A stretch of DNA of 64,000 bases, from positions 3,906,001-3,970,000 of the forward strand of contig NZ_CP117883.1 in the NCBI RefSeq assembly GCF_028736215.1, in the 5' to 3' direction. Positions 42,634 through 51,793 of the stretch are shown in pieces; position 1 is the stretch's first letter, and every line of letters begins with the position of its first letter. The position numbers and the translations under genes are program-made. The DNA comes from Mucilaginibacter sp. KACC 22773. Lineage in GTDB: Bacteria; Bacteroidota; Bacteroidia; Sphingobacteriales; Sphingobacteriaceae. The notes beneath the pieces were generated by a model. It searched no databases, had not been told where the DNA came from, and worked only from the letters and a program-made list of their open reading frames with translations.

Positions 42634-44307
42634 TTAATAACCAGGATTTTGCACCAGCTTATTGTTTGTTTGTATAGCTACCGTAGGTATCGGAAAGATG
42701 CGCCTGTAGGTATCTGTATTTGTTTTTCCTAAGCCATAGGTATTTTCAAACTTGCCGAACCGTATCATATCATTGCGGTGCCATGTTTCCCATGTAAACT
42801 CCCGGCAACGTTCGCTGTACATGTCATCAAGAGTAAGACTTGTTAAAGCAGCCGATGTAGTACGGTTAGCTCTTAACGTGTTAACCAACGATAATGCAGT
42901 AGCACCCAAAGTTGGTGTGCCACCACGCAAAATTGCCTCGGCTTTCATCAGGATAATATCTGAGTAACGGAAAACCGGCACATCATTATTCTGGTTTCTG
43001 CTGATGGTGTTGGTATAGTCAGGATAAAATTTAATGTTCCGGTACCCTGTGTTCCATGCTATTTCGTCTTTACCCAGGTCAAAAGAACCTGAACCCAAAC
43101 GTGATGAGTTAGGAGTAAGCGGCGTAAGGTTTAATTGATAAACATAGCTGCCTGCCGGAGTTGAACCAGAGTAAAACTGATCATATCCTACATTGGTTGT
43201 GCTCACCATAATAGGGTTACCATCTGTCCAGTATTGCAAACCTGTAAGCCATTGCTTATTGCGGATGTCATTAGCGTCGTTAAAATTGGCGTAAAATTCG
43301 CTTGTAGTCATTCGCGGGCCACTCGGCTTATTATTTACTAAACCACTGCCTGTACTTTGGTTCATCACAGGATCAGTAATACCTCCCGGCGTAGAGCCCG
43401 AATAAAGGTACCTGATGCCGAGGTTGCGGTTCAAGTCATAACGGCCATAAAACATATAGCCATTGGATGTGGAAGCATCATATGGAATAGCGAAAATAAA
43501 CTCCTTGGTACTTGGCCCATTGGTTGGATAAAACATCTGGAGATAAGTTGCCATCGGTTCTATACTATACAGCCCCGAATTGATAACCTGGTCACAAGCT
43601 GCTATACAATCGTTGTAGCGTTGAGTACCTGTGTAAACTTCTGCGTTCAAATACATTTTTGCCAGTATGGAGTAAGCAAGAAACGTTGTTGGTTTTCCAT
43701 ATGTAGCTGTTCCGGTGGTCGACTTCAAATAAGGGATAGAAGCCTTAAGCTCGCTTTCTACGTAGGTAAATACCTGGGAACGGGTAGCGTTTGTTTTAAC
43801 TGCGGTCGATCCATACAGCGTATCGAGCGGAACATTGCCATACAGGTCCATCATCATGTAATAGGCCAACGCACGCATGGTTTTCAATTCGGCAATACTG
43901 GTATTTTTAGTACTACCTGCGGGTGCTGATTTAAATACCGAAATGGTTTGGTTAGCGATACCAATCATATTGGTAAGATATGCCCATGTTGAGTTCACCC
44001 ACGCATTATCCTTAGTCCATGTATGGCGGTGCAGTTCGAGGTATTTATTACCGTCTATCCAATCCGAGCCGAAAGTAGCCAGAACCGCTTCGTCAGTCGA
44101 ACAGCTTTGTGTAAACCAGTACGATACAGCGAAATCACTCCTCAATGCAATATAAACAGGGCCCGATGCTGAACTAAATTGTGCTTCGGTATGTGGATAT
44201 GCATCAGGCGTAAGTTCCGAAGAAGCCGGAACATCCAATTTATGGCATGCCGAGAATAACATCACCCCGATTGAGAGGCTAAGTATTCCAAAAAATATTT
44301 TTTTCAT
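42634..44307 (-). CDS. SusD/RagB family lipoprotein (second pair)
   Basis: 557 aa: lipobox LFSAC, the SusD opening (LDVPASSELTPDAYPHTE), a TPR-like helical core with TMRALAYYMMMDLYGNVPLDT, and the C-terminal RYSDIILMKAEAILRGG, YSERCREFTWETWHRNDMIRFG and RIFPIPT, ending QNPGY. It caps the SusC protein encoded 14 bases upstream and is the last gene of a two-gene operon. No enzyme genes accompany it, so the glycan is unknown. Confidence 0.93.
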   Translation of the reverse strand: MKKIFFGILSLSIGVMLFSACHKLDVPASSELTPDAYPHTEAQFSSASGPVYIALRSDFAVSYWFTQSCSTDEAVLATFGSDWIDGNKYLELHRHTWTKDNAWVNSTWAYLTNMIGIANQTISVFKSAPAGSTKNTSIAELKTMRALAYYMMMDLYGNVPLDTLYGSTAVKTNATRSQVFTYVESELKASIPYLKSTTGTATYGKPTTFLAYSILAKMYLNAEVYTGTQRYNDCIAACDQVINSGLYSIEPMATYLQMFYPTNGPSTKEFIFAIPYDASTSNGYMFYGRYDLNRNLGIRYLYSGSTPGGITDPVMNQSTGSGLVNNKPSGPRMTTSEFYANFNDANDIRNKQWLTGLQYWTDGNPIMVSTTNVGYDQFYSGSTPAGSYVYQLNLTPLTPNSSRLGSGSFDLGKDEIAWNTGYRNIKFYPDYTNTISRNQNNDVPVFRYSDIILMKAEAILRGGTPTLGATALSLVNTLRANRTTSAALTSLTLDDMYSERCREFTWETWHRNDMIRFGKFENTYGLGKTNTDTYRRIFPIPTVAIQTNNKLVQNPGY

Positions 44308-44321
44308 GTCCTTTAATTCTA

Positions 44322-47300
44322 TTATTGAAATGATACGTTAACACCAAATAACAGCGTGCGCGTTTTAGGGTAGAAATTATTATAATCTATACCCGGCGCG
44401 ATGCCTCCCTGATTGATCTCAGGATCGATACCTTTATACCCGGTAATTGTGGCCAGGTTATTTCCTGAAACATACACACGTATGTTGTTTACATATTTTA
44501 CCACATTTTTGAAGTTATAACCAAGTGTAGCATTATCTAAACGAACATATGAACCACTTTCAATGTACCGGTCTGAATAATAGGAGTTTTTGGTATCGGA
44601 TATTTTATCGCCTCCTGCGCTAACCAAAATATTATTGGTAGTAGCACCCGCGGTATAAGATAGATCGGCACGGGTAGCATTGAAAATTTTGTTACCCAAG
44701 GTACCTCTTAAAAAGATATTTAGATCAAAATTCTGATACCTGAAAGTATTGTTCCATCCTAATATTACTTTAGGCTGCGGGCTTCCTAAATAAAAATAAT
44801 CTGTTCCTATTGAAGGCGAAGTAGTTGTTGTGCCATCTTTTTTATAAAACAGCGAGGCACCGTTAGCATCTTTACCGGCATATTTCAGTGAAAAGAACTC
44901 TCCTACCGGATATCCTACTTTAAGAATTTGCAATGTAGCGTTGGTTTGTCCCGGGCCTTCGGGGTCAGAATAACGGATTGAATCGCCATTTGCGTAAGGG
45001 TTTTTCAAACTCGTTATCTTATTTTTATTAAAGGTTACGGTTGCACTGCTCGACCAGCTGAATTTTTGCGTTGAAATCGGTGTGGCATTCAAACTAACCT
45101 CGATACCCTTGTTATTGATACTGCCTCCATTTGCCCATATCTGGCCGCCTGGTACAAGCGAAGATGATACTGCATATTTGTACAGCATGTTGGTAGTATT
45201 TTTATCATACACCTCAACTGAGCCTGAAACTTTATTATGAAGAATGGAAAAATCGAGACCAATGTTTTTCGTAGCAGTACGCTCCCACTTCAAATCAGGA
45301 TTAGTGCCCTGTGCAGGGGCATACGCCGCAGCCTGTACCCCATTATTGTAGTAAGTGCCACTGATTCCGTAATACAGCTGTGATGTGTAAGCGCCAATAC
45401 CAAATGAATTACCGGTTATACCATAGCTTGCGCGTAGCTTCAAATCGTCAAACAATGCTTGGTTTTTCATAAAATCTTCTTGTGTTATACGCCATGCCAA
45501 ACCAACTGAAGGAAAATAACCCCAACGGTTATTAACGCCGAATGTAGAACTGCCATCCCTCCTGATAGACGCCTGCAAAAGATACTTTTCTTTATAATTG
45601 TAGTTAACCCTGAAGAAATCGGAGATCATTAATGTTTTGGCGTATGTAAGATCATTCCCCAGGTTTATCCGGTAAGAAGAAATGGCATATGGATTGCCTA
45701 AAGTAAGGTTTAAATAGCCTATATTATCAATAGGGAAGTTGGTGCTTGTAGCCTGGAAACCGTCGCCAACAATATTCTGCTGGTATGAGTAACCTAAAAC
45801 GGCGTTAACAGAATGAAAACCAAATGTTTTATTCCATGATAAAAAGGTTTCCAACGTTTTAGAGGTATTTTCATAAACATTTCTCAAAGCCGACCCGTTT
45901 GTTCCGAATATTGACCCTATCAATGTATGCGCGATACCAATACCCGGGTCTGGATTGTTATAAAAGTTCGACGTTGGATATTTGCTGAAGTAACTGCCGT
46001 AAAACTCGCCGTGGTTAGCCGTTGTCCTTTGATATGATAGGTTTACATTGTACGTCAAATCAAAAGGTAATTTAACTTCGGTAACAAAACCACCCATCAA
46101 TACGTGATACTTTGTATTGTCCTGGGCATTATTAACCATTGCAAGCGGGTTAAAATACCCTGTTGTGTTTAAGTTTTCGAAATAAGTACCATCTGCATTA
46201 GTAACCGGCGATATAGGCATATGCTTTGCCGCTTGTAATAAAACGATATTTTGCAGCGGCTCGTTATTTGAGTTGCTTTCAGAGTTAGATATGTTGAGGC
46301 TAAATTTAACCTTATCACCCAAAGCATACTGATCGACATTTAAACGGCCTATTAAGCGCTCAAGTGAGCTTGCGGTAAGTATACCCTGTTTTTTAAAATA
46401 ATTCAAGCTTGCGCTGTAAGTATTATGTTCGCCTCCACCACTGAGCGACAGATTGTGGTTTTGTGAGAAAGCGGTAGAGCGTTCAATAGCTTTCATCCAA
46501 TCGGTATTGGCACCTTTGTCATCATTGGGCGAAAAAGCGTTATTATTGGCAGCAACATATGCCCTTAGCTGATCGGCGTTCATCAGGTCAAGATTATTAC
46601 TAACCTTTTCGGTCCCTACATACCCACTATAAGTTACCTGCGACTGGCCTTTTTTACCGCGGCGTGTAGTAACCATAATTACGCCGTTGGCAGCCCTGTT
46701 ACCATAAATTGCCGTTGCGGCAGCATCTTTCAACACATCAACAGTAACAATATCATTAGGCGCGATGCCGGCAATATCACCGCCAGGTATTCCGTCTATC
46801 ACGTAGTAAGGTGCACCGGGGCTATTAATTGTAGAGGCTCCACGCAATACCACCGCCGCAGGCTTATTTGGGTCGCCGCTGGCGCTGATATTCAAGCCAG
46901 CTACTTTTCCCTGCAGCAATTGGCCCACATCGGCAATGGCTCCTCTATTAAGGTCTTCGGATTTAACAGTACTTACGGCGCTTGAAAGTGCCTTTCGTGT
47001 GCTGGTACCATAGCCTACTACAACTATCTCCTTTAAAGATGTGTTATCCTCAGCCAGTTGTACTTTATAGTGCTTTTCACCGGTGATAGTCACTTCCTGG
47101 GCTTTATAGCCAATTGATGTAATTAACAGTACATCTCCGGCATTTGCGGCGATACTGAATGTTCCGTTAGTTGTTGTTGCTACGGCTTTTTGGGTCCCTT
47201 TTACCTTAACGGTAGCCCCCGGGATATTAAGCCCTTTGCTATCAGTTACCAGGCCCGTAACATTGGTGCCTTGTTGAGCAAAAGTGTTGTGCAAATTTAA

Positions 47301-47369
47301 AGTCAATGACAATAAAAGCAACAACAAAGCCTTGCACGTGCCTTTGCTGCGTTTTAGGTTAAATCTCAT
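44322..47369 (-). CDS. SusC/RagA TonB-dependent transporter (second pair)
   Basis: Start chosen at MRFNLKRSKGTCKALLLLLL (47369), which opens directly into a signal peptide; an ATG at 47462 would add 31 unlikely residues. Then a carboxypeptidase-like beta domain (TGLVTDSKGLNIPGATVKV), the plug (IVVVGYGTSTRKALSSAVS, IDGIPGGDIAGIAPNDIVTV) and the barrel. There is no STN domain, so unlike the first SusC it does not signal through FecR. A LacI-type dyad about 250 bases upstream suggests classical repressor control instead. 1015 aa is normal. Confidence 0.93.
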   Translation of the reverse strand: MRFNLKRSKGTCKALLLLLLSLTLNLHNTFAQQGTNVTGLVTDSKGLNIPGATVKVKGTQKAVATTTNGTFSIAANAGDVLLITSIGYKAQEVTITGEKHYKVQLAEDNTSLKEIVVVGYGTSTRKALSSAVSTVKSEDLNRGAIADVGQLLQGKVAGLNISASGDPNKPAAVVLRGASTINSPGAPYYVIDGIPGGDIAGIAPNDIVTVDVLKDAAATAIYGNRAANGVIMVTTRRGKKGQSQVTYSGYVGTEKVSNNLDLMNADQLRAYVAANNNAFSPNDDKGANTDWMKAIERSTAFSQNHNLSLSGGGEHNTYSASLNYFKKQGILTASSLERLIGRLNVDQYALGDKVKFSLNISNSESNSNNEPLQNIVLLQAAKHMPISPVTNADGTYFENLNTTGYFNPLAMVNNAQDNTKYHVLMGGFVTEVKLPFDLTYNVNLSYQRTTANHGEFYGSYFSKYPTSNFYNNPDPGIGIAHTLIGSIFGTNGSALRNVYENTSKTLETFLSWNKTFGFHSVNAVLGYSYQQNIVGDGFQATSTNFPIDNIGYLNLTLGNPYAISSYRINLGNDLTYAKTLMISDFFRVNYNYKEKYLLQASIRRDGSSTFGVNNRWGYFPSVGLAWRITQEDFMKNQALFDDLKLRASYGITGNSFGIGAYTSQLYYGISGTYYNNGVQAAAYAPAQGTNPDLKWERTATKNIGLDFSILHNKVSGSVEVYDKNTTNMLYKYAVSSSLVPGGQIWANGGSINNKGIEVSLNATPISTQKFSWSSSATVTFNKNKITSLKNPYANGDSIRYSDPEGPGQTNATLQILKVGYPVGEFFSLKYAGKDANGASLFYKKDGTTTTSPSIGTDYFYLGSPQPKVILGWNNTFRYQNFDLNIFLRGTLGNKIFNATRADLSYTAGATTNNILVSAGGDKISDTKNSYYSDRYIESGSYVRLDNATLGYNFKNVVKYVNNIRVYVSGNNLATITGYKGIDPEINQGGIAPGIDYNNFYPKTRTLLFGVNVSFQ

Positions 47370-47977
47370 GATTTTTGTAAATTTTTGTTCATATAAATTG
47401 GTTTGTTGGTTTAAAACATTGGTGTTTGCGGCAAAAAAAAGGTGGCGACGGGTCAATACCATCCACTTCCATCTTGAGGATAAGCTTCATAATTAAATAG
47501 TTATTAGTAAAACAAAAAGGTTATTTATAGTTAATTGGTTATGGTGGTAATTTGATATTACCATCATAAAAGTGAATATTTTATTTGTTAGATTTTTTAT
47601 TTACGATAAGAATATTTACGTAAACGATTACGTACTATTGTGTTTTGTACAATTATTACACCTATTTAACTTTCTCAGGCTCTATTGATAAATTACCTGT
47701 TTTTATTGCCATTTAGTTTTATAAAGCCTAATTCATCATCTAATTACATGGAGCATTCGGTCGATTACGATATTCAACAAAAAGTGTATATTATACATTT
47801 ATAATTTTGTTTTACGCTTTTCATTACTATATTTATAATCTAATATTATGTTTCGCCTTCTTATTATTCTATACTTTAATTGGCACCCCAACGCCCGAAT
47901 AATCCGATAACCCCTCGCTCTATTTTTTTTTAAATCCTTGATTTTATGCAGTTAAGAGAAATAGCAATCTCAGATTA
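47370..47977. other. AT-rich upstream region of the second SusC gene
   Basis: No gene is visible in about 600 bases. It carries an imperfect hairpin (tatggtggtaat at 47540-47551 with attaccatcata at 47557-47568, 11 of 12 pairs) and the dyad at 47617-47634. The promoter of susC should lie here, but no exact TTG-N19-TAnnTTTG match was found on the minus strand. Confidence 0.55.
47617..47634. promoter_or_regulatory. LacI-type operator candidate
   Basis: TACGTAA-ACGA-TTACGTA is a perfect 7-base dyad around a four-base centre containing CG, matching the general look of LacI-family operators (GTAAnCGnTTAC). It lies about 250 bases upstream of susC. No regulator gene is adjacent. Confidence 0.5.
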
Positions 47978-48007
47978 TTGACAAACCGATCTAAATCTGT
48001 ATCTTTG
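47978..48007 (+). promoter_or_regulatory. promoter of the second tRNA-Gly
   Basis: TTG (47978-47980), a 19-base spacer and TATCTTTG (48000-48007) match the phylum consensus exactly. Between it and the tRNA an 11-pair hairpin (aaacctgatac/gtatcgggttt around CTTC) lies in the transcribed leader. Confidence 0.82.
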
Positions 48008-48065
48008 CAACACAAACCTGATACCTTCGTATCGGGTTTCGTTATAAATGAGAGCCTATACTAAC

Positions 48066-48138
<73 letters not shown>

Positions 48139-48139
48139 C

Positions 48140-48172
48140 AAAAGCCCTTCTGTAAAAAGAGGGGCTTTTTTT
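48140..48172 (+). terminator. terminator after the second tRNA-Gly
   Basis: AAAAGCCCTTC (48140-48150), loop TGTAAAAA, and GAGGGGCTTTT form an 11-pair stem continuing into a seven-T run. It is stronger than the counterpart after the first copy. Confidence 0.85.
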
Positions 48173-48379
48173 GCGCCGAGATCGCGCGGTTTCAAGGGCA
48201 AAATATAAGATCAAACCTAATGTTTTTCACCGCCCGGTAACATCTTCAGATTTTTTATAAGAACTAATCCGCGGAGTTTTCCTTATGCATTCCGCTTAAC
48301 AATGGATAACACGGATCAAGCGCAAAAAGGAGCAAAACAATGTGTTAATAAAATTGGGACTGTATTAACAACAGATCTT

Positions 48380-49555
48380 TTATTTACCCAGCGCGGCATC
48401 AAAATCAATAAAAAGGCTGTCTTTACCTTCGGTATTATAAACTCCGCCTGATATAATGCTTTGCCCGGTTATGCCCGGATTGTTCCCATGCCCCAGCGGC
48501 CACGAGCCTTTTGTATCGGCCACGCCGATGCCTGCGTATGAAGCGGCTTTAATTGCAAAATCGGTACAGTTGTTTTTAGATAGATGATATTCAAGCCCAT
48601 CGTAGCTTTTGGTGAGCAGCAGTATTTTATCAAACCTTTTTTTGGAGATAAACTTACCCATCACCTCGTCCCATTTATGCCCGTTATCGTTTTTAAATGT
48701 GCCCGAGCAGGAAGGATCAAGCGGCGTGGCCGAAAACAAGTTGTCTTTTTGAGGATAAAATCCAAACGATATGGAAACCGATGTTGAATCGGTATTGTAT
48801 TTTATAAGCGTAATAAAAGTATGACCCGTATTAACTATCTTAAATATCCGTGGTCTACCGGGTACCGGCTGTTTTACATGAAATAACAGCGCATAAGCCA
48901 CCGCCTTTTTGCCATCGTTAAAAGTGTTTACAATACGCTGATAGGTAACAGCCTTACTCTTCTCTTCGGCTTTATCATTTATTGCCAAAGGTTTTGGATC
49001 GTTCACAAATAACGAATCGTCTTTTGAACTAATTGCCAGGTAACGGGTGCTAAGGCCCGAATCAACACTCAATGTATCTACTGATATCGAATCAGCTAAA
49101 GGCCTTATTTGCAAGGATGGCACTTTTGATTCTTTTTTATACTGCATGGTTTTAAAAAAGCATTTCATGGCAAGCGGATACATGCGCAACCGGGCAAATA
49201 CGTTGGCCAGTTTATAGTATATCTTAACCCTCGACCTATTATAATTTACTTCGTTCCCCGCAGTCGAAAATTCTTTCAAATAGCTCATCAGTGCCTTTCG
49301 CTCCTGGTGGCTGCTTAAATGTGTTTCCATATTCTCCAGGAAATTAATGTTCCCTTCGGCCGGTACGCTTGTTTTATTAATTATTACGGATGTTTTTTTA
49401 ACATCGTAATCGGTTATAACATCTGCCGATGTATCTGCCCGCATTGGTTTATAATGCACAGCGGCCGACAACTGGGCATGCAGGGGTAAACTATATAAAA
49501 GATAACCTATAATGGTAAACGCTTTTAAACATTGCGCTATTCGATGGCTATTCAT
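48380..49555 (-). CDS. secreted protein with a papain-fold-like C-terminal domain
   Basis: 391 aa. A signal peptide (FTIIGYLLYSLPLHAQ) precedes a helical region (about 60-150) with a short TPR-like pattern (KIYYKLANVFARLRMYPLAMKCFF), then a Ser/Asp-rich linker. The C-terminal domain (about 200-391) has GHTFITLIKYNTD with a His and, later, LSKNNCTDFAIKAASYAG with a Cys before a helix. That His-before-Cys order is what permuted NlpC/P60 or LRAT-like proteins show, so a hydrolase or acyltransferase role in the envelope is plausible. No close family is recognised. It is a single gene. Confidence 0.65.
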   Translation of the reverse strand: MNSHRIAQCLKAFTIIGYLLYSLPLHAQLSAAVHYKPMRADTSADVITDYDVKKTSVIINKTSVPAEGNINFLENMETHLSSHQERKALMSYLKEFSTAGNEVNYNRSRVKIYYKLANVFARLRMYPLAMKCFFKTMQYKKESKVPSLQIRPLADSISVDTLSVDSGLSTRYLAISSKDDSLFVNDPKPLAINDKAEEKSKAVTYQRIVNTFNDGKKAVAYALLFHVKQPVPGRPRIFKIVNTGHTFITLIKYNTDSTSVSISFGFYPQKDNLFSATPLDPSCSGTFKNDNGHKWDEVMGKFISKKRFDKILLLTKSYDGLEYHLSKNNCTDFAIKAASYAGIGVADTKGSWPLGHGNNPGITGQSIISGGVYNTEGKDSLFIDFDAALGK

Positions 49556-49790
49556 GAAAAGGAGCTTAGATGGATATTGTATTAACGTAATTTATTGGTA
49601 AACGGTATATGCGGCTTGCTTACCTGCAACAACAATACCTGCTGCTACAACTTAAAAAATTAAAACATGTTGGCGTGTTTTTCATATCCGATACAAACGT
49701 AATAACATTTCAAATAGTCTACAAATTTAGTAGAGTATTTATTTAACTTACGGAGTTTTTTGGCTTTGGTTTTAAAATGACAATTACAGG

Positions 49791-50567
49791 ATGAAAAAAT
49801 ATGCTTTAATAACCGGCGCAAGTAAAGGTATTGGCAAGTCGATAGCCTGGCTATTGGCACAAAAAGGTTATAATTTATTGCTTGTTGCCCGCTCAGAGGC
49901 CGAATTAAATGTTTTATCCGTAGCTATCACATCAGCCTGTCACGTTGATGTGCACTATTACGCGGCCGATTTATCAAACGCGGGCGCGGCAGCAGATATA
50001 GCTGCCTGGTTTACCGGCTTATCTATACCACTATCTATACTGGTTAATAATGCGGGCTACGGCCAATGGGGTAACTTTGATGAACTGCCATTACCAGGTC
50101 AAATGGCCATGATGAGGGTTAATATAGATGCCGTTGTCGAATTATCGCATTATTTTATCCCGTTTTTAAAATTACAGCAACAAGCTTATATACTTAACGT
50201 AAGCAGCACCACAGCCTACCAGGCTGTGCCTACTATGGCTATTTATGCGGCTGCCAAAGTATTTGTTTTATCATTTAGCAGGGCCTTGCGCTATGAATTA
50301 AAGAACACTTCCGTACATGTAAGTTGCCTGTGCCCGGGCCCTACTGATACCAACTTTGTGCACCGTGCGGGCATGGATGCCATAGCAGAACTGGCAGCCA
50401 AATTTAACATGAGTCCTGATGATGTAGCGGCTATAGGCATCGCCGGTATGTTTGCCAACAAAGCCGAAATTGTGCCCGGCTTTTTAAATAAGCTATCGTC
50501 AGCAACGGCCAGGCACAGCCCCAAACGCCTTATTGAGCGTATAACGGCCGGTTTATATAAGCGATAA
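49791..50567 (+). CDS. short-chain dehydrogenase/reductase
   Basis: 258 aa classical SDR. TGASKGIGKSIAWLLAQKGY binds the cofactor, NNAG is present, the catalytic Ser lies in NVSSTTAYQ and Tyr-Lys in IYAAAK, and CPGPTDTNF follows. It resembles the DltE/YqjQ-like group of SDRs. It is not closely related to the SDR at 4359. The substrate is unknown. The following 258 bases separate it from the dioxygenase, which has its own promoter and leader. Confidence 0.87.
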   Translation: MKKYALITGASKGIGKSIAWLLAQKGYNLLLVARSEAELNVLSVAITSACHVDVHYYAADLSNAGAAADIAAWFTGLSIPLSILVNNAGYGQWGNFDELPLPGQMAMMRVNIDAVVELSHYFIPFLKLQQQAYILNVSSTTAYQAVPTMAIYAAAKVFVLSFSRALRYELKNTSVHVSCLCPGPTDTNFVHRAGMDAIAELAAKFNMSPDDVAAIGIAGMFANKAEIVPGFLNKLSSATARHSPKRLIERITAGLYKR

Positions 50568-50585
50568 AAATATTTTCAGGAAAAT

Positions 50586-50615
50586 TTGTTTGATTAAACA
50601 ATTTATCTACATTTG
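50586..50615 (+). promoter_or_regulatory. promoter of the dioxygenase leader
   Basis: TTG (50586-50588), a 19-base spacer and TACATTTG (50608-50615) match the phylum consensus. Transcription would start about 60 bases before the Cys-rich leader peptide and 200 before the dioxygenase. Confidence 0.75.
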
Positions 50616-50684
50616 CATAGTCTATAAAATACATAGACATTATATACATTGAACAAAACACAACATATATTCTTTGCATCCCCC

Positions 50685-50732
50685 ATGCGAATGCCCTTTG
50701 CAAAAAGGGTGATGTGTAGCTGTTGTTGTTAA
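50685..50732 (+). CDS. Cys-rich leader peptide (15 aa)
   Basis: ATG to TAA encodes MRMPFAKRVMCSCCC: four of the last five codons are Cys (TGT), directly before the stop. A short ORF ending in a run of one amino acid, placed between a promoter and an enzyme gene, is what a ribosome-mediated attenuator sensing that amino acid looks like. Here the signal would be cysteinyl-tRNA, so the downstream dioxygenase would respond to cysteine or sulfur limitation. A classical terminator is not obvious in 50733-50825; only a weak hairpin (aaaag...ctttt near 50763-50783) is seen, so the mechanism may be different. Confidence 0.6.
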   Translation: MRMPFAKRVMCSCCC

Positions 50733-50825
50733 TTATCACCGGCCCAAGGCCCCCCCATTTAAAAGTTGCGTAGCGCTTTTATCCATTTTCAACATTAATT
50801 ATCGATTATTTTAACTACCCATTTT

Positions 50826-51632
50826 ATGGCAGCGGTATATCAAAAATTCACCTTAGGCACAACTATTACGGCCGAACAACATGCTTTTTTTAACCAGCAC
50901 GGTTTTATCCATTTTACCAATTTCATTAAGCCCGAAACCGTGGCCGATATCATCAAAGCATCTGAACAGGTACAGCAGCAATGGATAGATAATAAAGTAG
51001 AAAAGATAAACGGCGTCCCTGTTAAATATGGCAAGGATTTGGATGGCTCGCCAATTGTACAACGCTTCGCGTTCATTAACCAACACCATGCCGTGCTCAA
51101 TGAATTTACGCATGACCCAAGGTTCCAGGTATTGTTAAACCTTATTGGCGATGGTGCAAGGCTGGGAACTGAAGAAAAAGACGGAATGGTTTTTAACCAT
51201 TACGTAAATGGCCCCGAAAGCAGCTTTACCAAAATGGGCTGGCATACCGATGGCTTGCGCGATATATTTCATGGGCAGCGTTTAAACCCGATGCTGAATG
51301 TAGGTATCCACCTGAGCACATTAAAAGCCGAAAACGGCGGATTACGCATTTTGCCCGGCACCCACAGGCAAAACCTTTACCAGATGCTTTTCCGTAAAAA
51401 GTATTTCCTTGATCATGATACTGATGAAAATGAGGTAGCAATTACACCAAATGCCGGCGACCTGACCATACACGATGGCCGCTTATGGCACCGTGTGGCA
51501 CAATCAACCATAACTGGCGAAGCAAGCAGGCGCAGGGTAATATACATACCCATCATAGCGGGCAAATTCGAACCAAAAAATGCTGATAGCCCTACCGCGT
51601 TTTATCAACGTTTTGCAGGAATTGTTAAATAA
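50826..51632 (+). CDS. phytanoyl-CoA dioxygenase (PhyH) family protein
   Basis: 268 aa Fe(II)/2-oxoglutarate oxygenase. The facial triad is visible as His-x-Asp in GWHTDGLRD and a distal His in GRLWHRVAQ, with the 2-oxoglutarate Arg probably in GEASRRRVIYIP; LRILPGTHRQN is also family-typical. No signal peptide, so it is cytoplasmic. The natural substrate is unknown. The Cys-rich leader upstream suggests a link to sulfur supply, for example oxygenolytic release of sulfur from an organic compound, but this is inference from context only. Confidence 0.85.
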   Translation: MAAVYQKFTLGTTITAEQHAFFNQHGFIHFTNFIKPETVADIIKASEQVQQQWIDNKVEKINGVPVKYGKDLDGSPIVQRFAFINQHHAVLNEFTHDPRFQVLLNLIGDGARLGTEEKDGMVFNHYVNGPESSFTKMGWHTDGLRDIFHGQRLNPMLNVGIHLSTLKAENGGLRILPGTHRQNLYQMLFRKKYFLDHDTDENEVAITPNAGDLTIHDGRLWHRVAQSTITGEASRRRVIYIPIIAGKFEPKNADSPTAFYQRFAGIVK

Positions 51633-51640
51633 ATTAAATT

Positions 51641-51757
51641 ATGCTGATAGCCTTACTCACCGGTTACCTTATCCGCACAGGAAAGATTGCCGTATTTAAA
51701 AACTTCATAAACAACAAGGTGCTTGCTAAAGTTTATGTACGTAGTACCATCAACTAA
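51641..51757 (+). CDS. possible 38 aa protein after the dioxygenase
   Basis: ATG eight bases after the PhyH stop opens a 38-codon ORF (MLIALLTGYLIRTGKIAVFK..., ending VYVRSTIN) closed by TAA. It has a hydrophobic start and a basic body. It may be a small co-transcribed protein or chance; no family is recognised. Confidence 0.3.
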   Translation: MLIALLTGYLIRTGKIAVFKNFINNKVLAKVYVRSTIN

Positions 51758-51793
51758 TAGCAAACACCCTGAACTATTTACTCCTGCTGCTTT

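Noticed and set aside
43357..43929. 190-codon plus-strand ORF
   Set aside because: It lies wholly antisense to the SusD gene at 42634-44307, whose protein is clearly real; no family pattern in the antisense frame.
49660..49860. 66-codon minus-strand ORF before the SDR gene
   Set aside because: AT-rich, overlaps the SDR start on the other strand, no recognisable pattern.
50568..50825. Riboswitch in the dioxygenase leader
   Set aside because: I could not find the conserved core of any riboswitch class (SAM, cobalamin, TPP); the Cys-rich ORF explains the leader better.
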